From: Streptomyces gelaticus | Lineage (GTDB): Bacteria; Actinomycetota; Actinomycetes; Streptomycetales; Streptomycetaceae | DNA: 64,000 bases | Direction of reading: 5' to 3' | Assembly (NCBI RefSeq): GCF_014649535.1 | Contig: NZ_BMTF01000008.1 | Location: 124,001-188,000 of the forward strand | Part shown: piece by piece, positions 1 to 9,628 of the stretch | Layout: each line of letters opens with the position of its first letter | How positions within the stretch are numbered: position 1 is the stretch's first letter | The notes under the pieces: model-generated | Seen by the model: the letters and a program-made list of their open reading frames with translations, nothing else | Told to the model about the DNA's origin: nothing | Databases searched by the model: none | Made by a program: the position numbers and the translations under genes

Positions 1-1187
1 CCCACGACGTCGTCCTGCTCGCCAACACCCAGTACGTGCACCTCAAGGCGCTGGAGATCACCAACGCCGACAACCCCGGCAGCGAGCGCAACGGCGTCCG
101 GGTCCGCCTCACCGACTACGGCGTCGCCCGCGGCTTCGACATCTCCGGCCTCTACATCCACGACGTGCGCGGCGGCGACCACAAGACGGTCTCCGGCTCC
201 AGCGCGATCCACATCGCGGTCGAGGGCAGGACGAAGGCCAGCTGGTACGACGGCCTGGACATCGGGCACAACCGCATCGAGGACGTCGACCGCGAGGGCA
301 TCTACTTCAAGTCGACCTTCTCCAAGCGCGATCTGGTCGGCCAGCAGCAGGACCCGAACGTGTACCCGGGGGAGTGGACGCCCAGCACCGGCGTCCGCAT
401 CCACCACAACACGCTGAAGTCCCTGGCCGGTGACGGCATGAAGCTGGACACCACCAGCGGCGCCCGCGTCGACCACAACCGGGTCGACGGCTTCCAGCTC
501 CGCTCGCCCTCCGCCAACGCGGGCATCTGGACCTTCAACACCGACGACACGACCATCGAGTACAACGAGGTCTCGGGCGGCGGCAACACCCACGACGGAA
601 TGTCCTTCGACGCCGACGGCGCCTCCCGGAACACCGTCTTCCAGTACAACTACAGCCACGACAACAAGGGCGGCTTCCTGCTGATCTGCCCGTACAGCGG
701 CGCCAAGACCATCGGCACGGTCGCCCGCTACAACGTCAGCCGCAACGACGGTGCCCGCCTCATCCAGAACTGCTGGGGCCCGATCCTCGGCACCGAGATC
801 TACAACAACACCTTCCACAACAAGGAGCAGATCCCCGGCTACCTCGTCCAGGACGACGCCGGCAGCCCCGCCACCACCCAGCACGAACTTTCCATCCGCA
901 ACAACGTCTTCGTGAGCGAGGGCACCGGCGGCTACGCCTTCAAGAACCCGACCCCCGGGCTCTCCTTCGACCACAACGCCTTCTACGGCATCGACATGAC
1001 CCGCCCCGACCCCGGCGGCATCACGGCCGACCCGAAGCTCCGGGCCGACTTCCGGCTCGGCGCCGGCTCGCCCGCCCTCGCCGCCGGAGCCGTCATCGAG
1101 AACAACGGCGGCAAGGACTACTTCGGCAACGTACTGAAGCCCGGCGCCCCCAACATCGGCGCCTACGCGGGCCGGGGGGTGCGGTAA
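1..1187 (+). CDS. Right-handed parallel beta-helix protein (pectate-lyase-like), 5' truncated
   Basis: The reading frame is open from the window's left edge, so the start and any signal peptide lie outside. About 395 codons are visible. They carry the Asn/Gly-rich rungs typical of right-handed beta-helix proteins: repeated short strands with N-x-(V/I/F) patterns such as HNRIED, HHNTLKS, DHNRVDG, EYNEVSG and RNNVFVS, about 20-25 residues apart. The C-terminus ends in the G-N-x(n)-IGAY motif common to secreted polysaccharide-active beta-helix proteins of actinomycetes. The likely role is binding or cleavage of an extracellular polysaccharide. The family covers lyases, hydrolases and epimerases, so no substrate can be named. 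The 3' end nearly abuts the convergent SDR gene, with an 8-bp gap. Family assignment is confident; the activity is not. Confidence 0.85.
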   Translation, partial: HDVVLLANTQYVHLKALEITNADNPGSERNGVRVRLTDYGVARGFDISGLYIHDVRGGDHKTVSGSSAIHIAVEGRTKASWYDGLDIGHNRIEDVDREGIYFKSTFSKRDLVGQQQDPNVYPGEWTPSTGVRIHHNTLKSLAGDGMKLDTTSGARVDHNRVDGFQLRSPSANAGIWTFNTDDTTIEYNEVSGGGNTHDGMSFDADGASRNTVFQYNYSHDNKGGFLLICPYSGAKTIGTVARYNVSRNDGARLIQNCWGPILGTEIYNNTFHNKEQIPGYLVQDDAGSPATTQHELSIRNNVFVSEGTGGYAFKNPTPGLSFDHNAFYGIDMTRPDPGGITADPKLRADFRLGAGSPALAAGAVIENNGGKDYFGNVLKPGAPNIGAYAGRGVR

Positions 1188-1195
1188 CCGACCGC

Positions 1196-1969
1196 TCACT
1201 GAGGACCGTACTTGCGGCCTGTCTTGGAGGTGACGCCTCCGAGCAGGCCGCGCGGCGTCACCTTCACGAGCCCCATCAGCGCCTTGTACCGGGGGTCGGG
1301 AACCGAGACCGACTTGCCGCGCGCCAGATCCGCCAGGGCCGTCTCCACCAGCTTGTCCGCGTCGAGCCACATCCAGCCCGGGATGTTGCCGGTCCCCATC
1401 CCGGCTCGCTGGTGGAACTCGGTCCGCACGAACCCCGGGCACAGCGCCATCAGCCGGACCCCCGAACCGGCCATGTCCTTCGCCGCACCCTGGGTGAACT
1501 GCACGACCCACGCCTTGGACGCGCCGTACGTCCCGCGCGGCACGAACGCGGCCACCGAGGCCACGTTGACCACCCCGCCCCGGCCGCGCTCCCGCATCCC
1601 GGCCGCAGCCGCCGAGGTCAGCCGCAGCACCGCCTCGCAGTGCACCTTCAGCATCTTCAGCTCATCGGCCATGGGCACTTCCAGATATTGGCCCTTGTTG
1701 CCGAACCCGGCGTTGTTGACCAGCAGGTCGACCGGATGCCGACGGTCCGTCAACCGGTCCTCGACCGCGCCGATCCCGTCGTCCTCGGACAGATCGGCCC
1801 TCAGCACCTCGGCCTCGATGCCGTGCCGGTCGTGCAGCTCGGTCGCCTGCTCGCGCAGCCGCTCGGCGTTCCGCGCCACCAGCACCAGGTTGTGCCCATC
1901 GGCCGCGAGCCGCCGCGCGAAGGCGGCACCGATCCCCGCGGTCGCGCCCGTAATCAGTGCAGTCGTCAT
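1196..1969 (-). CDS. SDR family NAD(P)-dependent oxidoreductase
   Basis: Classical short-chain dehydrogenase of about 257 residues. The nucleotide-binding glycine motif TGATAGIG lies at residues 7-14, NNAG at 85-88, and the catalytic Ser138, Tyr148 and Lys152 (YGASK) are all present. The Rossmann fold fills most of the chain. The substrate cannot be read from sequence; the overall pattern resembles the DltE/SadH-like broad-specificity group. I chose the ATG at 1969 because the glycine motif then sits at the usual distance; a GTG three codons upstream (1978) is possible. The gene is cytosolic and probably monocistronic. It converges with the beta-helix gene and lies just downstream of the MOSC gene on the same strand with a 35-bp gap, so co-transcription with it is possible. 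Confidence 0.9.
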   Translation of the reverse strand: MTTALITGATAGIGAAFARRLAADGHNLVLVARNAERLREQATELHDRHGIEAEVLRADLSEDDGIGAVEDRLTDRRHPVDLLVNNAGFGNKGQYLEVPMADELKMLKVHCEAVLRLTSAAAAGMRERGRGGVVNVASVAAFVPRGTYGASKAWVVQFTQGAAKDMAGSGVRLMALCPGFVRTEFHQRAGMGTGNIPGWMWLDADKLVETALADLARGKSVSVPDPRYKALMGLVKVTPRGLLGGVTSKTGRKYGPQ

Positions 1970-2004
1970 ACGTGGCACGTTAGTGCCTGTCCGGCACGCC
2001 GTGA

Positions 2005-2679
2005 TCAGCTGTCCGCCGCCGGCTTCCCGGCGTGCTTCAGAGCGGCGCGCAGGGTCTCGGGATGCAGCGCGTCCCCGGCCGCGAGCAGACCGGGCAGCAG
2101 CTCCCGCCGCGTCGTCGAGGCCAGGAACTCAATTTCCACGGTGACGTCGTGGTCCGGGCGGTGCACGATCTCGACCGGGTCCCCGGCCCGGATCTCACCC
2201 GGCTCGATCACCCGCAGATAGGCGCCGGGAGCGGCCGCCTGAGTGAACCGCCTGACCCAGCGCCGCTCGTCGAGATGAGCGGCGAACGTGCGGCACGGAA
2301 TCCGCCCCGACGTCACCTCCAGCACCAGATCGGGGCCGATCCGCCAGCGCTCGCCGATCCTCGCGCCGCTCACGTCGAGCCCGGCGGTCGTCAGGTTCTC
2401 GCCGAACGAACCATTGGCCAGCGGGCGGCCGAGCTCCCGCTCCCACCCGTCGAGATCCTCGCGGGCGAAGGCGTACACCGCCTGGTCGGAGCCGCCGTGA
2501 TGGCGCAGATCGCACACCGCGTCCCCGGCCAGACCACTGCCCCCGGTGCCCTTGGGCCCGGGGTCGCTGACACGTACCGGGCCCTCGGCAGGCCGCTTGT
2601 CGATGCCGGTCAGGCCCGCGGGGGCGTCGGTGTAGCCGACGGCCTTCGGCCGTCCCACATTCACGCTCAGCAGCCGCAT
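2005..2679 (-). CDS. MOSC domain-containing protein (YiiM-like)
   Basis: MOSC proteins are related to the C-terminal domain of molybdenum cofactor sulfurase and are thought to move sulfur or act on N-hydroxylated substrates with a Mo cofactor. The domain runs nearly end to end: D-L-R-H-H-G-G near residues 50-56, the GSFGENLT motif, and the conserved cysteine in IPCRTF. I start at the ATG giving MRLLSVNVG because family members begin at this strand. In-frame ATGs at 2697 and 2706 would add 6-9 residues, and a TAGCGT just upstream of 2706 leaves a leaderless start possible. The gene is divergent from the LysR gene and shares its short promoter region, a layout that often means the regulator controls its neighbour. 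Real substrates are unknown. Confidence 0.85.
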   Translation of the reverse strand: MRLLSVNVGRPKAVGYTDAPAGLTGIDKRPAEGPVRVSDPGPKGTGGSGLAGDAVCDLRHHGGSDQAVYAFAREDLDGWERELGRPLANGSFGENLTTAGLDVSGARIGERWRIGPDLVLEVTSGRIPCRTFAAHLDERRWVRRFTQAAAPGAYLRVIEPGEIRAGDPVEIVHRPDHDVTVEIEFLASTTRRELLPGLLAAGDALHPETLRAALKHAGKPAADS

Positions 2680-2786
2680 CGGCTCTGTCGGTTCCATGGA
2701 CGTCATGAGGAGAACGCTAACCACCCGCCCTCAAAGAAGCACGGCAATACTTCGCACCCGACCCAAGGTCCGCTTATGGTTGAGGG

Positions 2787-3677
2787 GTGATCGAAGCCCG
2801 TCATCTCCGTGTCCTGCGCGCCGTGGCCGCCACCGGCTCGTTCTCCGCCGCCGCCCGCGAACTGGGTTGCACCCAGCCCGCGGTCAGCCAGCAGATGAAG
2901 GCCCTGGAGACCTCGGTGGGCACCACGCTGCTGATCCGTACGGGACGCGAGATGCGGCTCACCCAGGCCGGCGAGGCGCTCGTCCGGCACGCCTCCGGCA
3001 TCCTCGCCGGGCTCACCGCCGCCGAGGAGGAGGTCGCCGCCATCGCCGGGCTGCGCTCCGGCCGGGTCCGGCTCGTCTCGTTCCCCAGCGGCAGCTCCAC
3101 CCTGGTACCCGGCGCCCTCGCCGCACTGCGCGAGGCCCACCCCGGCACCCGGGTCTCGCTGGTGGAGGCCGAGCCACCGCGCTCGGTCGAGATGCTGCGC
3201 GAGGGCGACTGCGACATCGCGCTGGCCTTCCGCTACGGCGCCGCCGGCACCGAGTGGGACGACCTGGTCGTCCGCCCGCTGCTCACCGACCGGCTGATCG
3301 GCCTGGTCCCCGAGGGGCACCGGCTCTCGCGCTCGGCCGAGGTGGACATCGCCGACCTGGCCGGAGAGTCCTGGATCGCCGGCTGCCCGCGCTGCCGTCG
3401 CCAGCTGGTGGAGGTCTGCGAGGACTCGGGCTTCACCCCCCGGATCGACTTCGCCACCGACGACTACCCGGCGGTGGTCGGCCTGGTCGGCGCCGGCCTC
3501 GGGGTGGCCGTGCTGCCGGAGCTGGCGATCGAGTCGGTACGCCCCAAGGGGGCGCGCACGGTGACGGTGGAGCCGGCCATCGAGCGCGAGATCGTCGCGC
3601 TGACCCTGCCCGACCTTGCGCAGGTCCCGGCGGTGGCGGCCACCCTGGACCGGCTGTCCCTGGCGGCCGCCCGCTGA
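2787..3677 (+). CDS. LysR family transcriptional regulator
   Basis: 296 residues, the usual LysR length. The N-terminal winged helix-turn-helix (about residues 1-60) shows the family signature SFSAAARELGCTQPAVSQQ followed by T-x-R-x-x-x-L-T-x-A-G. A periplasmic-binding-like effector domain follows (about 90-290), with the strand pattern RLVSFPSGSSTLVPGAL. A GTG start is used. LysR proteins bind as tetramers, often autoregulate, and frequently control the divergently transcribed neighbour. Here that neighbour is the MOSC gene, with about 105 bp between the starts. The pair C-P-R-C at residues 201-204 in the effector domain is a vicinal-type cysteine pair, and a redox-sensing role is possible but unproven. 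Confidence 0.92.
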   Translation: MIEARHLRVLRAVAATGSFSAAARELGCTQPAVSQQMKALETSVGTTLLIRTGREMRLTQAGEALVRHASGILAGLTAAEEEVAAIAGLRSGRVRLVSFPSGSSTLVPGALAALREAHPGTRVSLVEAEPPRSVEMLREGDCDIALAFRYGAAGTEWDDLVVRPLLTDRLIGLVPEGHRLSRSAEVDIADLAGESWIAGCPRCRRQLVEVCEDSGFTPRIDFATDDYPAVVGLVGAGLGVAVLPELAIESVRPKGARTVTVEPAIEREIVALTLPDLAQVPAVAATLDRLSLAAAR

Positions 3678-3692
3678 GCGGCCTGCCTGCAG

Positions 3693-3727
3693 CCCGGCCC
3701 CGGGGTCATGCCGTCACCGTGGCCGGG
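3693..3727. terminator. Possible weak bidirectional terminator between LysR gene and whiD
   Basis: A 7-bp inverted repeat CCCGGCC (3693-3699) / GGCCGGG (3721-3727) has a 21-nt loop that can itself partly pair. It lies between convergent genes and has no T-tract on the plus side. Weak prediction. Confidence 0.35.
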
Positions 3728-3773
3728 TGAATTGCCGAAACGATTCTCTGGTTGTTGTCCGGGCGTGGCGGAG

Positions 3774-4106
3774 TCAGCCGTGCCCGGACGGGGACGGAAG
3801 GCCCGCGGGTGCCGCCGCGATCAGCCGGCTGCGGGCCCGTCCCATGAGCTCCTCGCGCTCGTCCTCGGTCAGTCCGCCCCACACCCCGTAGGGCTCTCGT
3901 ACCGCCAGGGCGTGTGCCGCGCACTCGGCGCGTACCGGGCATCGCATGCAGACCTCTTTCGCCGAGTTCTCGCGGGCGCTCCGTGCCGCCCCGCGCTCAC
4001 CCTCCGGGTGGAAGAACAGCGAGCTGTCGACCCCGCGGCAGGCCGCCAGCAGCTGCCAGTCCCAGAGATCGGCGTTGGGTCCGGGAAGCCGGGAGAAATC
4101 TGCCAT
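3774..4106 (-). CDS. whiD: WhiB-like Fe-S regulator WhiD
   Basis: 110 residues. It has the four Wbl cysteines C23, C53, C56 and C62 (C-x29-C-x2-C-x5-C) that ligate a nitric-oxide-sensitive [4Fe-4S] cluster, the G-V-W-G-G turn at 74-78, and a basic C-terminal tail. Wbl proteins act with the principal sigma factor at target promoters. WhiD is needed for late sporulation, spore maturation and proper septation in S. coelicolor. The N-terminal sequence and its position next to bldM agree with SCO4767 as I remember it. The ATG at 4106 is chosen because the conserved MADFSRLPGPNADLWDW segment begins there; an in-frame ATG at 4127 is possible. It is transcribed divergently from bldM across a 412-bp regulatory region. 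Confidence 0.93.
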   Translation of the reverse strand: MADFSRLPGPNADLWDWQLLAACRGVDSSLFFHPEGERGAARSARENSAKEVCMRCPVRAECAAHALAVREPYGVWGGLTEDEREELMGRARSRLIAAAPAGLPSPSGHG

Positions 4107-4178
4107 TGCTTGTCCCCTCGAAACCATGCTGAGTCGGAAACGTCGTTGTCGTCCGGCATCGACCGTGCCCACGACCGC

Positions 4179-4201
4179 ACATCTACGGTCTAAGCAGATG
4201 T
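4179..4201. repeat. Inverted repeat upstream of whiD
   Basis: ACATCT (4179-4184) and AGATGT (4196-4201) are perfect 6-bp arms separated by 11 bp. They lie 73-95 bp upstream of the whiD start, in an unusually AT-rich stretch. This is a possible operator or part of the whiD promoter. No factor can be assigned from sequence. Confidence 0.4.
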
Positions 4202-4367
4202 AAATATGACTGATTGAGAATCTATCCGCAGACACCAGGAAAAGGGAAGAAAACCCGCTAAATGGGGCACTCCTTTATATGAAGTTTCGGTTGATCGTTG
4301 GATGACCCGCGCCGTTCCCCTCCGTGCGCGCCCCCTCACGTAGAGTGCCGAACCCGCTTGTCCGACC

Positions 4368-4395
4368 CGTAACTCTTTCGAGTGACCATCGTTGA
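4368..4395 (+). promoter_or_regulatory. Sigma-BldN-type promoter of bldM
   Basis: CGTAAC at 4368-4373 and CGTTGA at 4390-4395 are separated by exactly 16 bp. This is the -35/-10 pair I recall for sigma-BldN promoters, including bldMp1 of S. coelicolor. Predicted transcription start is near 4402, giving a leader of about 115 nt before the bldM ATG. The match in sequence, spacing, orientation and target gene makes this a strong call, although start-site mapping was not possible here. Confidence 0.85.
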
Positions 4396-4518
4396 GAAGG
4401 CGGAGGCGGTTGACGAAAAAAGCGATCGGGCAGGTGTCCGAGAGTGTCAACCGCACAGGTGACGACATGTAACAGCCTGGAGGCTCAAGGTGACGTGCAT
4501 CAGCTGCGGAGGACGGTC

Positions 4519-5130
4519 ATGACATCCGTCCTCGTCTGCGACGACTCCCCGCTTGCCCGAGAAGCGCTCCGTCGCGCGGTCGCGACCGTGCCCGGCGTCG
4601 AGCGGGTGACGACGGCGGCCAACGGCGAGGAAGTCCTCCGCCGCTGGGGCGCCGACCGTTCGGATCTGATTCTGATGGACGTACGCATGCCCGGTCTCGG
4701 GGGTGTGGAGACGGTCCGGCGACTGCTCTCCGCCGACCCCGGCGCCCGGATCATCATGCTGACCGTCGCCGAGGACCTGGACGGTGTCGCGCTCGCGGTC
4801 GCCGCCGGTGCCCGCGGCTATCTGCACAAGGACGCCTCCCGCGCGGAGCTGCGGGCCACCGTCACCCAGGCGCTGGCCGATCCGACGTGGCGGCTCGCCC
4901 CGCGTCGGCTGCGGTCGGCCGAGATGGGTGCGGCGCCGACGCTCACCGCGCGTGAGATCCAGGTGCTCGAAGGAATGAGCCACGGCCGCTCGAACGCCGA
5001 GATCGGCCGTGAGCTGTTCCTCTCGGAGGACACGGTGAAGACGCACGCCAGGCGTCTGTTCAAGAAGCTCGGTGCCTCGGACCGGGCACACGCCGTGGCA
5101 CTCGGCTTCCGCTGGGGCCTGGTCCGCTGA
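4519..5130 (+). CDS. bldM: Atypical response regulator BldM
   Basis: 203 residues, matching BldM. The receiver domain (about 1-120) has D8, D9 and D54. The LuxR-type helix-turn-helix (about 138-200) has the signature L-T-x-R-E-I-x-V-L-E and E-D-T-V-K-T-H-x-x-x-L-F-x-K-L. BldM is an orphan regulator of aerial hyphae formation. Published work found D54 dispensable, with activity set by homodimerisation or heterodimerisation with WhiI. No sensor kinase gene adjoins it. The ATG at 4519 is preceded by GGAGG at 4508-4512; upstream in-frame starts lack support. Transcription is expected from the sigma-BldN promoter at 4368-4395, placing it in the BldN step of the developmental cascade. Confidence 0.95.
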   Translation: MTSVLVCDDSPLAREALRRAVATVPGVERVTTAANGEEVLRRWGADRSDLILMDVRMPGLGGVETVRRLLSADPGARIIMLTVAEDLDGVALAVAAGARGYLHKDASRAELRATVTQALADPTWRLAPRRLRSAEMGAAPTLTAREIQVLEGMSHGRSNAEIGRELFLSEDTVKTHARRLFKKLGASDRAHAVALGFRWGLVR

Positions 5131-5337
5131 GGGCCGGCCGTGGCCGGCATCCGAGCGATTCCCCGTCCGCGCCACGGCGGGCGGGGCGACCTGGCCGACG
5201 TGCGCGGAACGGGCTCCGCTCCAGCGGTGGAGCCCGTCGCGCCGACGGTATGTGAAGCTTCCCGGCCGATGCCGCATCCTTGAGGCGTGGAGTTCCTCGG
5301 GAACGATTCGGTCGAGCGGAAGGGGAGGGCGCAGGGC

Positions 5338-6003
5338 ATGACTTCCGGCGCACCCGCTCATAACGCTTCGGTGCACAACTACGGACGCGGCAGCACGGAT
5401 GACGCGGCTCCGAGGCACCATGGTCCGATGCGTGACGACGAGACGACGGGGATCGGTGCCCTGGTGCACCGTGCTGTCGAGGGCGACGCGCAGGCCACCC
5501 ACGATCTGCTGGCCCATGTCCACCCCCTCGCGCTGCGCTACTGCAGGTCGCGGCTGAACCGGCTGCCCGGTGATGCCCGCCACTTCGTGGAGGACCTGGC
5601 GCAGGAGGTCTGTGTCGCGGTGCTGATGGCGCTGCCGCGCTACAAGGACACCGGCAGGCCCTTCGAAGCCTTCGTGTTCGCCATCGCGGGTCACAAGGTC
5701 GCCGATCTCCAGCGGGCCGCCATGCGGCACCCGGGATCGACGGCCGTGCCGTCCGACGAGATGCCCGAGCGGCCGGACGATTCGCTCGGGCCCGAGGAGC
5801 GCGCCCTGCTCAGCAGCGATGCCGCCTGGGCGAAGAAGCTCCTGGCCAACCTCCCGGACAACCAGCGCGAGCTGCTCGTCCTCCGGGTCGCCGTAGGGCT
5901 GACCGCCGAGGAGACCGGACAGATGCTGGGGATGTCACCGGGCGCGGTCCGGGTCGCCCAGCACCGCGCTCTGAGCAGGCTGCGGGCCCTCGCGGAGCAG
6001 TGA
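5338..6003 (+). CDS. shbA: ECF sigma factor ShbA / SigD family
   Basis: About 221 residues from the ATG at 5338, which has the strong ribosome site AGGGGAGGG at 5320-5328. A shorter 191-residue form from the ATG at 5428 begins at the conserved core. Sigma region 2 (about 65-130 in the long form) contains D-L-A-Q-E-V and the -10-binding helix ending H-K-V-A-D-L-Q-R-A. Region 4 (about 170-218) contains [12 protein letters not shown] and an [20 protein letters not shown]. Location next to guaB mirrors M. tuberculosis sigD-guaB2. In S. griseus the ortholog ShbA drives transcription of hrdB, the principal sigma gene. No anti-sigma gene is adjacent, unlike mycobacteria. The gene symbol rests on memory of synteny and family. 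Confidence 0.85.
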   Translation: MTSGAPAHNASVHNYGRGSTDDAAPRHHGPMRDDETTGIGALVHRAVEGDAQATHDLLAHVHPLALRYCRSRLNRLPGDARHFVEDLAQEVCVAVLMALPRYKDTGRPFEAFVFAIAGHKVADLQRAAMRHPGSTAVPSDEMPERPDDSLGPEERALLSSDAAWAKKLLANLPDNQRELLVLRVAVGLTAEETGQMLGMSPGAVRVAQHRALSRLRALAEQ

Positions 6004-6028
6004 GCGGACCCGTCCGGGCCCGTTCGGA

Positions 6029-6054
6029 AGGTTCCGTATGAAGCTACAGAACCT
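6029..6054. repeat. Inverted repeat between shbA and guaB
   Basis: AGGTTC (6029-6034) and GAACCT (6049-6054), 14 bp apart, lie 26 bp after the shbA stop and 89 bp before guaB. It could be a weak hairpin ending shbA or an operator for guaB. There is no further support. Confidence 0.3.
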
Positions 6055-6100
6055 CTAGGTGATCTTGCTCGTGGAATGAGACACCCCCGAAGGCCGTTAG

Positions 6101-7645
<1,545 letters not shown>

Positions 7646-7660
7646 CGCGACAGCGCAGCC

Positions 7661-7696
7661 GAGGGGCGGTCCCGGGGGTTCCCGGCACCGCCCCTC
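7661..7696 (+). terminator. Terminator hairpin between guaB and guaB3
   Basis: A perfect 10-bp outer stem, GAGGGGCGGT (7661-7670) with ACCGCCCCTC (7687-7696), encloses an inner CCGGG/CCCGG pairing. It lies 16 nt after the guaB stop. It is strong, but has no T-tract, as is common in Streptomyces. Confidence 0.7.
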
Positions 7697-7752
7697 AGCC
7701 GTGTGTCGGGGATACTGGACAGCGCAGACATAGAGGGAAAGGCCACACCATC

Positions 7753-8877
7753 GTGACTGAGATCGAGATCGGGCGCGGCAAGCGCGGCCGCCGGGCATAC
7801 GCATTCGACGACATCGCCGTCGTTCCGAGCCGACGCACCCGCGACCCGAAGGAGGTCTCGATCGCCTGGCAGATCGACGCCTACCGTTTCGAGCTGCCGT
7901 TCCTGGCCGCTCCCATGGACTCCGTGGTCTCCCCGCAGACCGCGATCCGCATCGGTGAGCTCGGTGGCCTCGGCGTCCTCAACCTCGAAGGGCTGTGGAC
8001 CCGCCACGCCGACCCGCAGCCGCTTCTCGACGAGATCGCCGAGATGCCCGTCGAGTCGGCGACCCGCCGCCTCCAGGAGATCTACTCCGCCCCGATCCAG
8101 GAGGAGCTGATCGGGCAGCGCATCAAGGAGGTGCGCGACTCCGGTGTCGTCACCGCCGCAGCGCTCTCCCCGCAGCGCACCGCACAGTTCTCCAAGGCAG
8201 TCGTCGACGCGGGCGTGGACATCTTCGTCATCCGCGGTACGACGGTCTCCGCCGAGCACGTCTCGGGTGCCGCCGAGCCGCTCAACCTCAAGCAGTTCAT
8301 CTACGAGCTGGACGTCCCGGTGATCGTCGGCGGCTGCGCCACGTACACCGCCGCGCTGCACCTGATGCGGACCGGTGCGGCCGGTGTCCTCGTCGGCTTC
8401 GGCGGCGGCGCCGCGCACACCACGCGCAACGTCTTCGGCATCCAGGTCCCGATGGCGACCGCGGTCGCCGATGTCGCCGGTGCCCGCCGCGACTACATGG
8501 ACGAGTCCGGCGGCCGGTACGTGCACGTGATCGCGGACGGCGGCGTCGGCTGGTCCGGTGACCTGCCCAAGGCCATCGCCTGCGGCGCGGACGCCGTGAT
8601 GATGGGCTCCCCGCTGGCCCGCGCGACGGACGCGCCCGGCCGCGGCCGACACTGGGGCATGGAGGCCGTCCACGAGGACGTGCCGCGCGGCAAGCTGGTG
8701 AACCTGGGCTCGGTCGGCACCACCGAGGAGGTCCTGACCGGTCCCTCGCACACCCCCGACGGCTCGATGAACATCTTCGGCGCGCTGCGCCGGGCGATGG
8801 CCACGACCGGGTACAGCGACCTCAAGGAGTTCCAGCGCGTCGAGGTCACGGTGGCGGACTCGCAGCACCGCCGCTGA
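7753..8877 (+). CDS. GuaB3 family IMP dehydrogenase-related protein
   Basis: 374 residues. This is an IMPDH-fold (beta/alpha)8 barrel without CBS domains, as in actinobacterial GuaB3 proteins encoded beside guaB. The barrel carries the phosphate-binding segments VIADGGVGWSGDLPKAIACGADAV and a C-terminal flap with GSVGTTEEVLTGPS. At the position of the IMPDH active-site loop (G-S-I-C-T-T) it reads G-G-G-A-A-H-T-T-R, so the catalytic cysteine is absent (residues 217-225). It is therefore unlikely to catalyse the standard reaction by the usual thioimidate route, or must use another residue. Mycobacterial GuaB3 is reported dispensable and not a classical IMPDH, whereas a cyanobacterial GuaB3 is reported active. 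GTG start. Confidence 0.93.
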   Translation: MTEIEIGRGKRGRRAYAFDDIAVVPSRRTRDPKEVSIAWQIDAYRFELPFLAAPMDSVVSPQTAIRIGELGGLGVLNLEGLWTRHADPQPLLDEIAEMPVESATRRLQEIYSAPIQEELIGQRIKEVRDSGVVTAAALSPQRTAQFSKAVVDAGVDIFVIRGTTVSAEHVSGAAEPLNLKQFIYELDVPVIVGGCATYTAALHLMRTGAAGVLVGFGGGAAHTTRNVFGIQVPMATAVADVAGARRDYMDESGGRYVHVIADGGVGWSGDLPKAIACGADAVMMGSPLARATDAPGRGRHWGMEAVHEDVPRGKLVNLGSVGTTEEVLTGPSHTPDGSMNIFGALRRAMATTGYSDLKEFQRVEVTVADSQHRR

Positions 8878-8886
8878 ACCTTGCGA

Positions 8887-8936
8887 GCGCACGGGAGGGC
8901 CCGGACCGCGACGGCGGTCCGGGCCCTCCCGTGCGC
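8887..8936. terminator. Strong bidirectional terminator after guaB3
   Basis: A perfect 23-bp stem (8887-8909 with 8914-8936) and a GACG tetraloop lie between guaB3 and the convergent membrane-protein gene. It is the strongest hairpin seen in the window. Confidence 0.9.
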
Positions 8937-8947
8937 GGGGCCGCGAC

Positions 8948-9523
8948 TCAGCCGGCGGCCTTCTTGGCGCCGGAGAACGCGGCGACGGCCGCGATGGCGA
9001 AGAAGAGGTACGAGATGAAGTCCGAGTCGGCCTTCCACGCCTCGTTCAGCAGGCCGAAGTGGTCGAAGAAGAGCTCGGAGACGGTGACCGGGAGCTCCTT
9101 GGCCGCGATCATCGCCTCGCCGAGCAACTGGCCGAAGTAGACGGCGACCAGCGAGAGCACCGCGCTGACGACCGGCAGCACGGGGTTGCGGCCGCCGAGC
9201 TTGCCCGCCGCGAAGCCGACGACGAAGCCGACGCCCACGGCTGCGTAGCCGATCTCGTGCTTGGTGGCGCCGATGATGGCCCCGTAGATCCCGGCGGCCA
9301 CGACGGCCGCGACGACGGCGGCGACCAGGCCGAGGCCGATGTTGTTGCGCGCGGGGGCCGGCGGGGTGAAGGGCGCGCCGCCGAACGGGGCGCCGGGCTG
9401 CTGGCCCGCGAACGGGTTGCCGCCGGACTGGGGGCCGGGCTGCTGGCCCGCGAAGGGGTTGCCGCCGGACTGGGCGTCGTACGGCTGCTGCGGCTGGTTC
9501 GGCGGCGGCACGGGCTGGCTCAT
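8948..9523 (-). CDS. Small integral membrane protein with Pro/Gln/Gly-rich N-terminus
   Basis: 191 residues from the ATG at 9523, which follows a GGGGGG ribosome site. The cytoplasmic N-terminus (about 1-60) holds two copies of a 14-residue repeat, SGGNPFAGQQPG plus linker, and a third degenerate copy. About four hydrophobic segments follow (roughly 65-85, 92-110, 117-135 and 168-187), with the last helix near the C-terminus. No enzymatic motif is visible. Similar NPF/QQPG-rich N-termini are common in small streptomycete membrane proteins. Function unknown. It is convergent with guaB3, separated by the 23-bp terminator. Confidence 0.8.
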   Translation of the reverse strand: MSQPVPPPNQPQQPYDAQSGGNPFAGQQPGPQSGGNPFAGQQPGAPFGGAPFTPPAPARNNIGLGLVAAVVAAVVAAGIYGAIIGATKHEIGYAAVGVGFVVGFAAGKLGGRNPVLPVVSAVLSLVAVYFGQLLGEAMIAAKELPVTVSELFFDHFGLLNEAWKADSDFISYLFFAIAAVAAFSGAKKAAG

Positions 9524-9628
9524 GTTGGTATCCCCCCTGGGACGGAAGCGCACGACTGTGCGAGAAGTGACGCCGCAGGCTAGCAGCAGCCTGTGACATC
9601 TCCCCACCCAAATCCCGGGGGAGGGTTC

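Noticed and set aside
4190..4468. A 92-codon frame on the minus strand between whiD and bldM
   Set aside because: Lies over the promoter region, lacks codon bias and has no ribosome site.
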